Notes: generated by a model not told the origin, from the letters alone. 64,000 nucleotides of DNA from Rossellomorea aquimaris (GCF_000935355.1 NZ_JXZC01000004.1:124001-188000), one strand, 5' to 3'. Numbered from the stretch's first letter, positions 39,660 through 48,486 are shown. Translations and numbers: made by a program.

Positions 39660-41273
39660 CTACTTTTCAAACACAACCTCCCCGTCCATCACCGTCATCC
39701 ATACATCCGTCTCCAGGATTTCCTCGGCTTCCACTTCAAATAGATTGTGGTCCAAAACGACTAAATCCGCTTTCTTTCCAATTTCGATCGTCCCTAAATC
39801 ATGCTCTCTGAAGTTTCCATAGGCAGGGGATTTCGTATAATGAAGCAATGCATGTGCTAATGATATTTTTTCATGAGGATTCCAGCCGCTTGGTGGAGTT
39901 CCGTCCTCATGCTTTCTGGTAACCGCCCGGTAAAGACCAAGCATGGGATTCAAATCCACAATCGGGAAGTCCGTGCCAAAGGCCACAAGCGCTTTATGAT
40001 TCTGCAAGGACCCGATCGGCCATGTGAATCGTGACCGGTCACTACCCAATCTATCTAAGTAAGCATGGGTATCCATGGACCCTGATGTCAGGTGTTCAGG
40101 CTGGATGGATGCAATGACCCCTAAGTTCGCAAACCGATGGAAATCACTTGGATCGCATACTTCAATATGCTCGATGGTATGACGTGAATCCCGCACCCCG
40201 TTAACACGCCGGGCATGCTCATACAAATCCAGTCCCAACCTGACCGCAGCGTCTCCACATGCGTGAAGGCGAATCCGGAATCCTTCCCGGTCAGCATCTT
40301 CAATCCATCTTTGGTATACATGAGGTTCATAAATCGTGCCGCCCAAATCAGAAGGACGATCCGAGTATGGTTGAAGTAAAAAGCCGGTATAGGTGAGGGG
40401 AACACCATCCAGAAACTGCTTCAAACCTGAGAATTGAAGCTTATCGGATTGAAACCTTTCCCTGAATCGGATACCACGCTCAAGATCCCCATCCAACACA
40501 TCCAAAAAATGAATCCTGGTCGTCAGCTTTCCTTTTTCCTCAAAGCCTCTGTAAAAAGCAGGATCCCCTAAAGTATATCCGGGCAGAGGAAGCATATCAG
40601 AAACAGAGGTTATACCGCAGGATGCAGTCTTTGCCAGCATCCCGTCCATCAGCCTGGTTTTCACTTTCTCATCAAAGGAAAAGGCTTCAATGACATATTT
40701 AACAGCCGTTTCGTACAAGAAACCGGTCGGCTCCCCATCCTCGTCTTTTTCAATCTTTCCAAAAGGGGGTTCAGGAGTATCCCGATGAATTCCCAATTTC
40801 TTAAGGGCAGCTGTATTCAGCCACGCACTATGAGCTTCTTCATTCAGAAGCACAACGGGTCGGTGGGGAAAGTACTGATCCAAAGAGTGACGGGAGGGAA
40901 GAGTCTGCCCTGGCCAGCGTATGTGATGCCAGCCGAACCCAAGAATCCATTCTTCATCTGGATGATCCTTTGCATACTCCGCAACCATTTTTGCCGTCGC
41001 TTCTTCTGAATGGCCGAATGTCAGCTGACAGAACCCCTCGAACATCGCCCCTAAAAACAAATGAAGATGAAAGTCATGAAAACCTGCCATCACCAGTCGG
41101 TTTCCAACATCCCATGTTTCTGTCGACGGTCCTGTAAAACTTACCATCTCTGAACGGGGACCGACTCCAACAATCGTATCATCCCGAACAGCCACGAAAC
41201 CGTCAAAGGGGGACATAGCCGTTCCAGTAAATATGGCTTCACTTACTATGATTTTGTGAGCTTTATGTTGCAT
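39660..41273 (-). CDS. Amidohydrolase family 3 protein (YtcJ-like)
   Basis: A 537-aa metal-dependent hydrolase with the TIM-barrel marks HDFHLHLF (first metal His pair), FRIRLHACGDAAVRLGLD, DSRHTIEHIEVCD and AFGTDFPIVDLNP. The C-terminal LGTIEIGKKADLVVLDHN is the family's composite beta-sandwich end. Substrates are amides or cyclic ureas, not predictable here. The start is set at 41273 because GGAGAGG lies 5 nt upstream; an in-frame ATG at 41342 would add 23 residues without a ribosome site. It stands alone and is convergent with the helicase gene. Confidence 0.87.
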   Translation of the reverse strand: MQHKAHKIIVSEAIFTGTAMSPFDGFVAVRDDTIVGVGPRSEMVSFTGPSTETWDVGNRLVMAGFHDFHLHLFLGAMFEGFCQLTFGHSEEATAKMVAEYAKDHPDEEWILGFGWHHIRWPGQTLPSRHSLDQYFPHRPVVLLNEEAHSAWLNTAALKKLGIHRDTPEPPFGKIEKDEDGEPTGFLYETAVKYVIEAFSFDEKVKTRLMDGMLAKTASCGITSVSDMLPLPGYTLGDPAFYRGFEEKGKLTTRIHFLDVLDGDLERGIRFRERFQSDKLQFSGLKQFLDGVPLTYTGFLLQPYSDRPSDLGGTIYEPHVYQRWIEDADREGFRIRLHACGDAAVRLGLDLYEHARRVNGVRDSRHTIEHIEVCDPSDFHRFANLGVIASIQPEHLTSGSMDTHAYLDRLGSDRSRFTWPIGSLQNHKALVAFGTDFPIVDLNPMLGLYRAVTRKHEDGTPPSGWNPHEKISLAHALLHYTKSPAYGNFREHDLGTIEIGKKADLVVLDHNLFEVEAEEILETDVWMTVMDGEVVFEK

Positions 41274-41451
41274 CTTCGCCTCTCCAATCCTTTTCAACAT
41301 GTTAAATCGATTGTAACCAGAATTAGGAAATAATACAAACAAACGTTTCTCATCACCAGTACAAGATTTTAGAAAAATTCAATTTTCAAGAAGGCATTAA
41401 AAAATACAATGTTGAATAGTTAAGGAGAACAAGAAGAAAAGGAGAATGATT

Positions 41452-41997
41452 ATGCTGACAAGAACCTTCCCGTTACTTGAAACAGAAAGATTCCGCTTAA
41501 GACAGATGGAAGAAGGGGATGCCCCACAAGTATTTGATTATTTTTCAAAAGATGAAGTCACACGATATTATGATTTAGAATCGTTTCAAGAAGAAACACA
41601 AGCTGTTGAAATCATCAATAGATGGAGCGAGAGATTTCAGGTGAATGAAGGGATCAGATGGGGGATTGCTTTAAAAGAAACAAACGAAATCATCGGAAGC
41701 TGCGGTTTTCATCAGTGGGAAAAAGAACACTTTAAAGCCGAGATCGGATTTGAAGTCCATCCAACGTATTGGAAACAAGGGGTTATGACCGAGGTGTTGA
41801 AACCGATCCTGCAGTACGGCTTTGAAGAAATGTCTCTGAATAGAATAGAAGCTTATTATGATCCGTCAAACACGGCTTCAAAGAAATGTCTTGAAAAAGC
41901 AGGATTTACGTTCGAAGGAGTCTTAAGACGAGCGGCATTTGAAAAAGGCGTCTTTTGTGATGCAGTCGTTTGTTCACTGTTAAGAGAAGAGTTTTAA
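41452..41997 (+). CDS. GNAT N-acetyltransferase, RimJ/RimL type
   Basis: A 181-aa acetyltransferase; LLETERFRLRQMEEGDAP opens the fold, EIIGSCGFHQWE and AEIGFEVHPTYWKQGVMTEV cover the acetyl-CoA region, and NRIEAYYDPSNTASKKCLEKAGF is the conserved C-terminal part. It probably acetylates a protein N-terminus or an amino-sugar-like small molecule; the acceptor is unknown. ATG 41452 is preferred over ATG 41446 because AAAAGGAG is 7 nt before the former. It is single and is followed by a hairpin without a T run (42005-42046). Confidence 0.88.
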   Translation: MLTRTFPLLETERFRLRQMEEGDAPQVFDYFSKDEVTRYYDLESFQEETQAVEIINRWSERFQVNEGIRWGIALKETNEIIGSCGFHQWEKEHFKAEIGFEVHPTYWKQGVMTEVLKPILQYGFEEMSLNRIEAYYDPSNTASKKCLEKAGFTFEGVLRRAAFEKGVFCDAVVCSLLREEF

Positions 41998-42004
41998 ACA
42001 AAAT

Positions 42005-42046
42005 TTAAGACGCTGCTTATGCCTATATCACATAAACAGCGCCTTA
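42005..42046 (+). other. Long imperfect hairpin after the acetyltransferase gene
   Basis: A 17-nt arm (42005-42021) pairs at 15 of 17 positions with 42030-42046. There is no T tract, so it may be a weak or Rho-assisted end. Confidence 0.5.
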
Positions 42047-42166
42047 ACTTAAGTAAACCTTATTCAATTAACTTTACTATCCTTTCTTACTAATACACAT
42101 ACTTAACATTCATTTAAATTAATGGTCTTGCATGTATTATTTAGTTTATTTTCTCTTGCCGCTGAT

Positions 42167-42396
42167 TTCCCCACACGCCCACATGTTACGAAGATAGTTT
42201 TCACGGGCTATCTTCTTGCGTACCATGATGTTAGCATGCTTCGCTTACACTCTTCATTGGAATCATCTCCTGAAATAAGATTGCGCATTCCCACATATCC
42301 ACACATCTTGAAATCAGTTTTCACGGGCCGATCTCAAAAGCGAGATGTGATGCTGATATGCTTTGCTAGCTTACTTCATTGGAATCACGCCTTCCT
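42167..42396. repeat. Two diverged direct repeats of about 120 bp
   Basis: The blocks AGTTTTCACGGGC (42196-42208 and 42316-42328) and TTCATTGGAATCA (42253-42265 and 42375-42387) recur 120-122 nt apart in the same order. In copy 1 the first block sits in the hairpin AAGATAG/CTATCTT. No supported ORF crosses the region; a 92-codon open frame there lacks a ribosome site. I do not recognise the element. Confidence 0.7.
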
Positions 42397-42609
42397 TTAA
42401 AGTTTGTGTTTGTTAATCATTTATTAATTATATATTAACAAATTCTAAAATTAATGCAAATGTTCAGAATAATCAATATAATGCGATTTGGGCTGTTTTT
42501 TACGATGAAATAGTGGGTTATCTTACCTTATCTCATTCTTTCTTATTTTTTGAAACTTTTTTACGAAAAGTAGCTAGAAGCTTCTAATTGAGGGTTTCAA
42601 TAAAACAAG

Positions 42610-42735
42610 GACCGTTCCTTTCCGCTGCAGGTGCTCGCTTTCCGCGGGGCGGGCGGTGAGCCTCCTCAGCTTCGCTTCCGGGGTCTCACCTGTCCCGCTT
42701 CTCCCGCAGGAGTCGAGCACCTTTCGCTCCAATCC
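42610..42735. repeat. Bacillales-type GC-rich interspersed inverted repeat
   Basis: The stretch is much more GC-rich than its surroundings. AGGTGCTCG (42629-42637) pairs with CGAGCACCT (42714-42722), with inner GTGAG/CTCAC and CGGGGCGGGCG-like arms. The sequence resembles intergenic repeats that I recall from many Bacillaceae genomes; no function is known to me. Confidence 0.7.
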
Positions 42736-42913
42736 ACTCTGTGCTTCTTCATTATTTGTCACTATAAGAATTAGAAGTAGATAGACCAAACACTAAAAAT
42801 CATTTAACAAAAGAATTGAACGTCACTTAAAAAGCAGCCACTCTACACAGTAACAGCACGTAGTTCCTTTCTCATTTTAAAAAATCCATTAATTGTGCAA
42901 AAAAACAGTCCCA

Positions 42914-43147
42914 TTATTCCAATCGTCTATTAAGATAGTACTTCTCTAAATCAAGCTCCCGGTTCACAAGCAGCTCCATTTCTTCTAGATGATGTGTTTC
43001 CACGACGGGGTCAAGGTGGGACCAGTGAACTTTATTGACGAAGTAATAGTTTCTGATCTTTCTGAGGATGACAAGGGAGTGGGGGAAGTGATCAAATTCT
43101 GCTTTTATGCTGTTGAAACGGGTAAAGCCCCATTTTGTTAGATTCAT
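42914..43147 (-). CDS. Small uncharacterised protein (77 aa)
   Basis: A 77-aa ORF with a very good start: AGGTGAT lies 6 nt before the ATG at 43147. The protein is hydrophilic with clustered charged residues (THHLEEMELLVNRELDLEKYY near the C-terminus, a likely helix) and an aromatic-rich middle (IRNYYFVNKVHWSHLD). It has no membrane segment. I do not recognise the family. It is a lone gene between the repeat-filled gap and the helicase gene, divergent from the latter. Confidence 0.65.
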   Translation of the reverse strand: MNLTKWGFTRFNSIKAEFDHFPHSLVILRKIRNYYFVNKVHWSHLDPVVETHHLEEMELLVNRELDLEKYYLNRRLE

Positions 43148-43405
43148 GTTTTATCACCTAATGTTCTATTACCTTTTCTTTCAATATGTTAATCCCCTGG
43201 GAGCATATCCGATTTAAACAAACGTTTGATTAGTACTTCAAAACATTTATTCTACTAGGGTTCAAGGGATTAAACAATCGTTTAACAGTATTTTCATATC
43301 TATCAGTCTATCCCTATCATCCTGAGATTGTCATTGCTATTTTTGAAGGGCTCTTGTTATGATGAGAAGGTTATGAATCGTAAAGAAAAGCTAGGAGAAT
43401 GAGCT

Positions 43406-45658
43406 TTGAATAAAGTATTGAAGAACTATTCTATTTACCCATATGAAGCGGAAAAGAAGGAAATCCCGGTAGCGCCACTCCATAAAGGGGAAACGACGAA
43501 ACAGCTGATATCCTCTCATGAAGAGGATTCTTTTTTCTTTCGGACGATGGAGGATGCCGGCATTCTTTTGAATGCTTCTCAGATAGATGCTGTGCGCCAT
43601 GTGAAGGGACCGTGCTTAACCCTGGCCGGTGCCGGGACTGGAAAGACGACGGTTCTCGTATGCCGGGCAGGTTACCTGATGTCAGTGAAAAATATTCTGC
43701 CGAGGAATATTTTACTTGTGACATTTACAAAGAAAGCAGCGGAAGAAATGAAGCAGAGGATTTCAAGTCTGCCGGGGACAGAAGCCTTCGGACAGGTGCA
43801 TGCCAGTACGTTCCACGCTCTGTTTCTTTATTTATTGAGATCCCGCCATTATACACAAGAAGTGATCGGGAACGAACGCTATAAACAAATTATCTTGAAG
43901 CAAATTCAGAGAGAAATGAATATATATGACCCTTATGATGCGGAGACTCTCCTTGCAAAACTCTCTCATTATAAGCTGAATCAAAAGGATATCAGGGATC
44001 TTCCGCAGAAATCCAAGTCAGAAAAAGAAGTGCGAGACATTCTCTTAAAATATGAAGAGTGGAAGCGGATGAATCATAAAATGGATTTCGATGATATTTT
44101 GACAGAGGCATATCAATTATTACTTTCGAATCCTAACCTCCTGACCTCCCTTCAGCATCGTTTTCAGTACGTGATGGTAGATGAATTCCAGGATACGAAT
44201 CTTGTACAATATGAGCTTATCAAGTTGATTGCGGCTCATCGGAATTTGTTCGTAGTAGGGGATGATGACCAGACGATTTACACCTTTAACGGAGCAAGAA
44301 ACGAATTCATTTTGGATTTTGATGAAGAGTTCCCCGACGCAAAGGTTGTAACATTGAAGGAGAACTACCGATCGGATGCCTATATTATAGGGCTCGGGAA
44401 TGAAGTGATTGGACGAAATGATCACCGCAGGAAAAAAGAGCTGATTGCCACGAAAATAGAAGGACAAAAACCGCTTTATTCAAGACCGGCAACTGCTGAT
44501 GAAGAGGCTGTCTGGATCACAGAAGAAATTCACCGGTTAATAGAAGAAGGCTATACATATGGGGATATGACGATTCTTCATCGCACGATGAGCAGCGGGC
44601 GGGCAGTCTTTGAGCAGCTGCTATTAAAGGAGATTCCGTTCACGCCTTATAATCAGAAAGATTCCCTCTTCTATGAGAACTGGACGGTGAAACCGGTGGT
44701 GGATTACTTGCGTTTATCGATTGTTCCAAGGAATTTTTCAGCCATGGAATCCCTGCTGCCGACTTTATTTATAAGAAGGGACCGGGGGATGGCTCATATT
44801 CTGGAGGAAGATCGTAAAGAGAGAAAGAAATATCCTCTCATCCATTTGACGACATTATCAGGATTGAAGCCGTTCCAGGTAAAGAATATTAAAGAACGGA
44901 TGAAGTTTCTAAAGTCGATCGGAGACCAGTCACCTGAAGCTGCGATCAAACGGATCAGGAAAGAGTTCTATCATCAATACATCGATGCCCAGGAATCACA
45001 TGTGGTAACAGAACAGAAGGAACTCATTAAAGAAATGCTGGACGAGCTTGAAGGGTCGGCGAAGCGTTTTGATTCGATTTCGGGTTTTATTACTTTTATT
45101 GATGATATGAAAGCAAAGTATGAGGAAATCTATACAAATCAAAGTCAAAAGAAGAATACGAACAGTGTTTCCCTCATGACGATCCATCGTTCTAAAGGTT
45201 TGGAATTTCCCGTCGTGTTTTTAATCGGAGCCATTGAAGGGAACCTTCCTCATAGCTCGGCCCTGAATGCCAATAAGCTTGAAGATAAGGTATACAAAAA
45301 TCCGAATCAAAAAGAAAAGGTCCTGGGTGCAGTAGAGGAAGAAAGGCGGCTCGCGTATGTAGCCATAACGAGGGCAAAAGAAAAATTGTTTATTTCCTCT
45401 CCTGCCTATTATCAAGGTGAACAGCGGAAATGCTCGCGTTTTATTGCCGACTTATTTACGAATACTCCCCACACGGATCAGACTAAGACAAATAAAAAGG
45501 CGAGGAGCGGGAAGGTGAGTAAAATCCTGGCCTGGGTTTGCACAAATACCAAGTGCATTGCCTGGCAGAGACCGGAAACCCATGAAGATACGGAATCCAA
45601 AGTTTGTCCCCTATGCTCAAGTCCAATGAAGCTTGGCGAAAAGGAAATCACTGAATAA
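43406..45658 (+). CDS. UvrD/Rep-type DNA helicase (YjcD-like)
   Basis: A 750-aa superfamily 1 helicase. Walker A AGAGTGKTTVL (about residue 75), motif II VDEFQDTNLVQYEL, GDDDQTIYTFNGA, SLMTIHRSKGLEFPVVFLIG, and VAITRAKEKLFIS. The last 50 residues hold a Cys pair CTNTKC and CPLC, a zinc-ribbon-like end not found in UvrD or PcrA but seen in YjcD-type proteins. It unwinds DNA 3' to 5' in repair or conflict resolution. It starts at TTG 43406, with CTAGGAGAAT upstream. The 90 N-terminal residues before the Walker motif are variable. A terminator follows directly. Confidence 0.9.
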   Translation: MNKVLKNYSIYPYEAEKKEIPVAPLHKGETTKQLISSHEEDSFFFRTMEDAGILLNASQIDAVRHVKGPCLTLAGAGTGKTTVLVCRAGYLMSVKNILPRNILLVTFTKKAAEEMKQRISSLPGTEAFGQVHASTFHALFLYLLRSRHYTQEVIGNERYKQIILKQIQREMNIYDPYDAETLLAKLSHYKLNQKDIRDLPQKSKSEKEVRDILLKYEEWKRMNHKMDFDDILTEAYQLLLSNPNLLTSLQHRFQYVMVDEFQDTNLVQYELIKLIAAHRNLFVVGDDDQTIYTFNGARNEFILDFDEEFPDAKVVTLKENYRSDAYIIGLGNEVIGRNDHRRKKELIATKIEGQKPLYSRPATADEEAVWITEEIHRLIEEGYTYGDMTILHRTMSSGRAVFEQLLLKEIPFTPYNQKDSLFYENWTVKPVVDYLRLSIVPRNFSAMESLLPTLFIRRDRGMAHILEEDRKERKKYPLIHLTTLSGLKPFQVKNIKERMKFLKSIGDQSPEAAIKRIRKEFYHQYIDAQESHVVTEQKELIKEMLDELEGSAKRFDSISGFITFIDDMKAKYEEIYTNQSQKKNTNSVSLMTIHRSKGLEFPVVFLIGAIEGNLPHSSALNANKLEDKVYKNPNQKEKVLGAVEEERRLAYVAITRAKEKLFISSPAYYQGEQRKCSRFIADLFTNTPHTDQTKTNKKARSGKVSKILAWVCTNTKCIAWQRPETHEDTESKVCPLCSSPMKLGEKEITE

Positions 45659-45660
45659 AA

Positions 45661-45702
45661 AAAGCTCGGGCGTCCTGGTAGACAGGATGTCCGGGCTTTT
45701 TG
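45661..45702 (+). terminator. Terminator of the helicase gene
   Basis: AAAGCTCGGGC-TCCTG (from 45661) pairs with CAGGA-GTCCGGGCTTT (to about 45699), followed by T residues. Confidence 0.88.
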
Positions 45703-45878
45703 CTTTGCCGACTGTAAAGATATTAACCGTTATACGGATTTATCGACTTTTATGGGAAGATATCCACCTTTATTAGAGTTTATCAACCGTTCTTTCATTT
45801 TATCAACCGTATTTTCAAGATACCGACTGTTCTGCAAAAAATGACAAAATTCGCTATCGGTTATGAAGGCCCAAACCA

Positions 45879-46019
45879 TCATTGTGAAAAATGATCATGA
45901 TCATGAGAGTCGATCTTTTTCGAATCATTTGAATCCAAAGCTTGTCTTAAGAAATAAATAAGAATGCCCAAAACCATCCCAAGCATTACGACTAAACCCA
46001 AAGTGATTGTGATTCCCAT
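45879..46019 (-). CDS. Short membrane protein with a His-rich tail (46 aa)
   Basis: An ORF of 46 codons with GGAGG (about 6 nt spacing) before the ATG at 46019. The N-terminal half is one hydrophobic helix (GLVVMLGMVLGILIYFLRQ), and the C-terminal half is charged and ends DSHDHDHFSQ, which could bind a metal ion. The layout recalls short accessory membrane proteins such as CcoS, but I see no signature of that family. It is isolated, between the helicase terminator and the toxin locus. Confidence 0.65.
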   Translation of the reverse strand: MGITITLGLVVMLGMVLGILIYFLRQALDSNDSKKIDSHDHDHFSQ

Positions 46020-46110
46020 TGTGCCGCCTCCTTTTTTAAATCAGCTATGGTCCAATTTTCATCATTTTAAACATCTATATCGTTATTCTATGAACAGGAG
46101 GAGGTATTAT

Positions 46111-46212
46111 ATGCGATTTAATCTCACTTATAGGCAGAATCCATTCAGTAAAAAGGAACTATTTTCTAAATACGCTCTAAAATTTAGAACATATGTTCGA
46201 TTTTTGTGTTAA
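46111..46212 (+). CDS. Possible 33-aa peptide ORF upstream of the toxin
   Basis: ATG 46111 has a very strong ribosome site (AGGAGGAGG). The 33-aa product is basic and aromatic (MRFNLTYRQNPFSKK). The last codons overlap the LexA box and the promoter of the toxin transcript. It may be a translated leader, a decayed gene or a real peptide; there is no family match that I know. Confidence 0.4.
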   Translation: MRFNLTYRQNPFSKKELFSKYALKFRTYVRFLC

Positions 46213-46215
46213 AAT
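46187..46215 (+). promoter_or_regulatory. LexA/DinR box over the toxin promoter
   Basis: GAACATATGTTC (46187-46198), with CG on one side, matches the Bacillus SOS box GAAC-N4-GTTC. Eleven nucleotides on is TAAAAT (46210-46215) preceded by TGT, an extended -10. The box lies where the -35 would be, so LexA would block transcription until DNA damage. Confidence 0.7.
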
Positions 46216-46283
46216 AAATGTACGGTGTACATAGCTGGGTGGGCAAGAGGCAGCTCCCTGAAGATGGGAGGTGATGAGCAGGA

Positions 46284-46376
46284 ATGATCGAAACGGCAGA
46301 CGTACTACAATTGATGATTGCCTTTGGTACATTAACAGTAGCAATAATCGCAGTCACGCAACAAAAAAAGAAGTAA
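46284..46376 (+). CDS. Putative holin-like toxin, type I toxin-antitoxin (30 aa)
   Basis: A 30-aa peptide, too short for most gene finders. It has the pattern of the holin-like toxin family: acidic start, LQLMIAFGTLTVAIIAV membrane helix, KKK end. Such toxins insert in the membrane and are held off by an antisense RNA. GGAGGTGAT (46268-46276) is the ribosome site. The terminator hairpin overlaps its stop codon and works in both directions, as in Fst-type systems. GGGTGGG in the 5' leader (46236-46242) is complementary to CCCACCC (46377-46383), which could fold the mRNA. The family call is from the residue pattern only. Confidence 0.75.
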   Translation: MIETADVLQLMIAFGTLTVAIIAVTQQKKK

Positions 46377-46424
46377 CCCACCCACTATGACAACTGCTAG
46401 GGAAAGGTTACTTCTATCTTATTA
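46361..46424 (-). ncRNA. Candidate antisense antitoxin RNA
   Basis: On the minus strand a -10-like TAATAA (46419-46424) with TTGCCG 16 nt away (46441-46446) would start an RNA near 46412 running over the toxin's 3' end to a perfect 10-bp terminator stem (46406-46415 with 46369-46378) plus a seven-T run. The length would be about 55 nt. The promoter is weak by eye; the position and shared terminator are typical of type I systems. Confidence 0.45.
46369..46420. terminator. Bidirectional terminator of the toxin locus
   Basis: AGAAGTAACC (46369-46378) and GGTTACTTCT (46406-46415) are exact complements; the minus strand continues into seven T, the plus strand into ATCTTATT. Confidence 0.8.
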
Positions 46425-46456
46425 AAGGATAAATTGCTCACGGCAATGTATACTGT

Positions 46457-46484
46457 CAGAGTTCTGGTGGCAGCCAGGACTCTG
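46457..46484. other. Hairpin downstream of the toxin locus
   Basis: CAGAGTTCTGG (46457-46467) pairs with CCAGGACTCTG (46474-46484), 11 bp with one wobble, without a T tract. Confidence 0.6.
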
Positions 46485-46549
46485 TATCAATGAATGAACT
46501 TCTCTTTTTTATTATACAAAAAGCAACGAAAATCTGTAAAGAAATCTTC

Positions 46550-47173
46550 TTATTTTCGATCGATTAAAATGGCTCGAACGGGAGAGCCATCCCCTTCTTG
46601 AAGAGGGAGTGGAAGAGCCACCAATTCGTACAGGCCAGGCTCGACATCGTTAAGGAGAATCCCTTCCAATATCCCGATGTCATTTTCACGCAATGAATGA
46701 TGGGCTACCAGATCCTTACTATCCAAGGGATCAACAGAAGGAAGGTCCACTCCTATCAGATCAATGCCCTTCTCCTTCAAAAAGGGGGAAAGTTCTTTGG
46801 TGATGGGAGGGATGCTTTCAGGAAACTGATCCGGGCTCTTCCAGGCATTGGTCTTAAAAAGAACCTTCTTAATTCCTGAAAAGTCGATACCTTTCATTTG
46901 TTCAGGGCTTATTTCTGCCGCATCCTCCACCGATACAACGATGGCGGGTCCCATAAACCTCTCTAATGGCAGGTCCAATATTCTCTTTCCACCACTGTCA
47001 AAGTGGAAGGGAGCATCGACGTGTGTTCCAGTATGGGAACTCATGGTAAGCTGACCGACATTAACGGATCCGGTTTCTTCTTTCGTCCAATTCAATGAGA
47101 AAGAAAAGGGAGTGTCCCCTGGCCAAACAGGAGTATCATTGTGCAATGGGCGTGAAATATCAATGATTTTCAA
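46550..47173 (-). CDS. kynB: Kynurenine formamidase (cyclase family)
   Basis: A 207-aa metal-dependent hydrolase of the cyclase/KynB family that turns N-formylkynurenine into kynurenine plus formate. The signature SSHTGTHVDAPFHFDSGG holds the zinc-ligand His and Asp residues; IGVDLPSVDPLDSKDLVAHH is the second conserved block. It is encoded downstream of kynU on the minus strand (29 nt gap), so tryptophan breakdown to anthranilate is likely. Tryptophan 2,3-dioxygenase (kynA) is not in the window. Other cyclase-family members act on isatin, but the neighbour settles it. Confidence 0.9.
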   Translation of the reverse strand: MKIIDISRPLHNDTPVWPGDTPFSFSLNWTKEETGSVNVGQLTMSSHTGTHVDAPFHFDSGGKRILDLPLERFMGPAIVVSVEDAAEISPEQMKGIDFSGIKKVLFKTNAWKSPDQFPESIPPITKELSPFLKEKGIDLIGVDLPSVDPLDSKDLVAHHSLRENDIGILEGILLNDVEPGLYELVALPLPLQEGDGSPVRAILIDRK

Positions 47174-47202
47174 GCGGTCTCATCCTTTCCATACTAAAGA
47201 GG

Positions 47203-48486
47203 TTATGCTACGACATTCCGCGTATTTTCAAACTGCTTATATTCTTCATTTTCCATGATCGTCTTCAGGATCTGAATCGTTTCCCATACATCCCCGAATG
47301 AAGAGTACAGGGCCACAGGAGCCAGGCGAATCACATTTGGTGATCTGAAATCAGGTGTAACCTTGTTCACCTTCAGGGCTTTACAAATTCTTGCGGCTTC
47401 CTCATGCTTTAAACTGATATGGCCACCTCTCTTATCATCTTCAAGTGGATTGCAGAGTGTAAATCCATACTGGGAAAGCTCTTGTTGAAATAAATCCATC
47501 ATAAATCGGGTAAGAGAAAGGGATTTTCTTCTCAGATTCTCAATGCCGGCTTCTTCAAATAACTCCAGGGAGCCAAGTAAAGGAGCGTTGCTTAATATAT
47601 GCGGTGTCCCGATTTGGAAGGCACCCGCAGAATCTGCATGGGTCAATGTATGATCCATATCAAACTGCTTATCCTTACGGGAACTGAACCAGCCGGAAAG
47701 GCCAGGTTTCTTCCCTTTATGCCTGTTATGAACAAATAATCCACCAACACCACCAGGACCGCTATTTAAATATTTGTAATTGCACCACACGGCAAAGTCC
47801 ACTCCGTCATCATGCAATTGATGAGGAAGAGCTCCAATGGAATGGGCTAAATCGAATCCTATCACAATGCCACGTTTATGGGCTTCGTCAGTCAATCGTT
47901 TTATATCCAAAAGCTGCCCGCTCCGATAAAGAACGGACGGCAATAGAATTAGGGAGATATCATCGGTCATGTTTTCAATGATGTCTTCTTCCCGCAGTGT
48001 ATATCCGTCCTGGCTTTTTACCTGGATCAAATGCTCCTCAGGTGAGTAGCCTTTTAACTCCAACTGACTTTGGATCGCGTAAATATCCGAAGGAAAAGTC
48101 AATTCATCTGCTAAGATTTTGGTGCGTTTTCCATCAGGTTTATAGAATGTGGCAAGTAATTGGTGAAGGTTGGTCGTAATGGATCCTGTCACAATCACTT
48201 CTTCTTTTTTGGCTCCCACTAAAGGGGCTGTCATTTCGCCAAGCTTCTCAGAATAATAGAACCAGGGCTCCTGGCCATCCATCCAGCCATCGATCCCATG
48301 TTCCTTCCAATCTTCCAATGATGTGAGTAACGACTTCTCAGCCCGTTTAGATAATAAGCCTAAGGAATTCCCATCCATATAAAAGTGATCTTTCTTTATG
48401 TAAAATTCATCGCGGAAATGTGCCAATGAGTCCCGCCTGTCCATTTCCTTAGCATGCTCTACCGTTAATTTTTCTCCATGTGTCAT
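47203..48486 (-). CDS. kynU: Kynureninase
   Basis: A 427-aa PLP enzyme that cleaves kynurenine to anthranilate and alanine. The PLP lysine is in [13 protein letters not shown] (about residue 240); other marks are [17 protein letters not shown] at the N-terminus, [15 protein letters not shown] with the cofactor aspartate, and the C-terminal [18 protein letters not shown]. The start at 48486 has GGTGGGAT upstream. It is the first gene of the kynUB unit and divergent from a sigma-54 activator across a 214-nt gap with palindromes. Confidence 0.93.
   Translation of the reverse strand: MTHGEKLTVEHAKEMDRRDSLAHFRDEFYIKKDHFYMDGNSLGLLSKRAEKSLLTSLEDWKEHGIDGWMDGQEPWFYYSEKLGEMTAPLVGAKKEEVIVTGSITTNLHQLLATFYKPDGKRTKILADELTFPSDIYAIQSQLELKGYSPEEHLIQVKSQDGYTLREEDIIENMTDDISLILLPSVLYRSGQLLDIKRLTDEAHKRGIVIGFDLAHSIGALPHQLHDDGVDFAVWCNYKYLNSGPGGVGGLFVHNRHKGKKPGLSGWFSSRKDKQFDMDHTLTHADSAGAFQIGTPHILSNAPLLGSLELFEEAGIENLRRKSLSLTRFMMDLFQQELSQYGFTLCNPLEDDKRGGHISLKHEEAARICKALKVNKVTPDFRSPNVIRLAPVALYSSFGDVWETIQILKTIMENEEYKQFENTRNVVA

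Noticed and set aside
42122-42400. Open frame of 92 codons on the plus strand over the 120-bp direct repeats
   Set aside because: No ribosome site, composition unlike a protein, and the frame does not follow the repeat units.
46274-46390. Alternative reading frame (38 codons) over the holin-like toxin
   Set aside because: The ribosome site is only 2-3 nt from that ATG, and the product is hydrophilic without family pattern, while the other frame matches the toxin pattern.
46111-46420. Remnant of a phage or plasmid at the toxin locus
   Set aside because: No integrase, attachment site or replication gene is visible nearby; composition is like the flanks.
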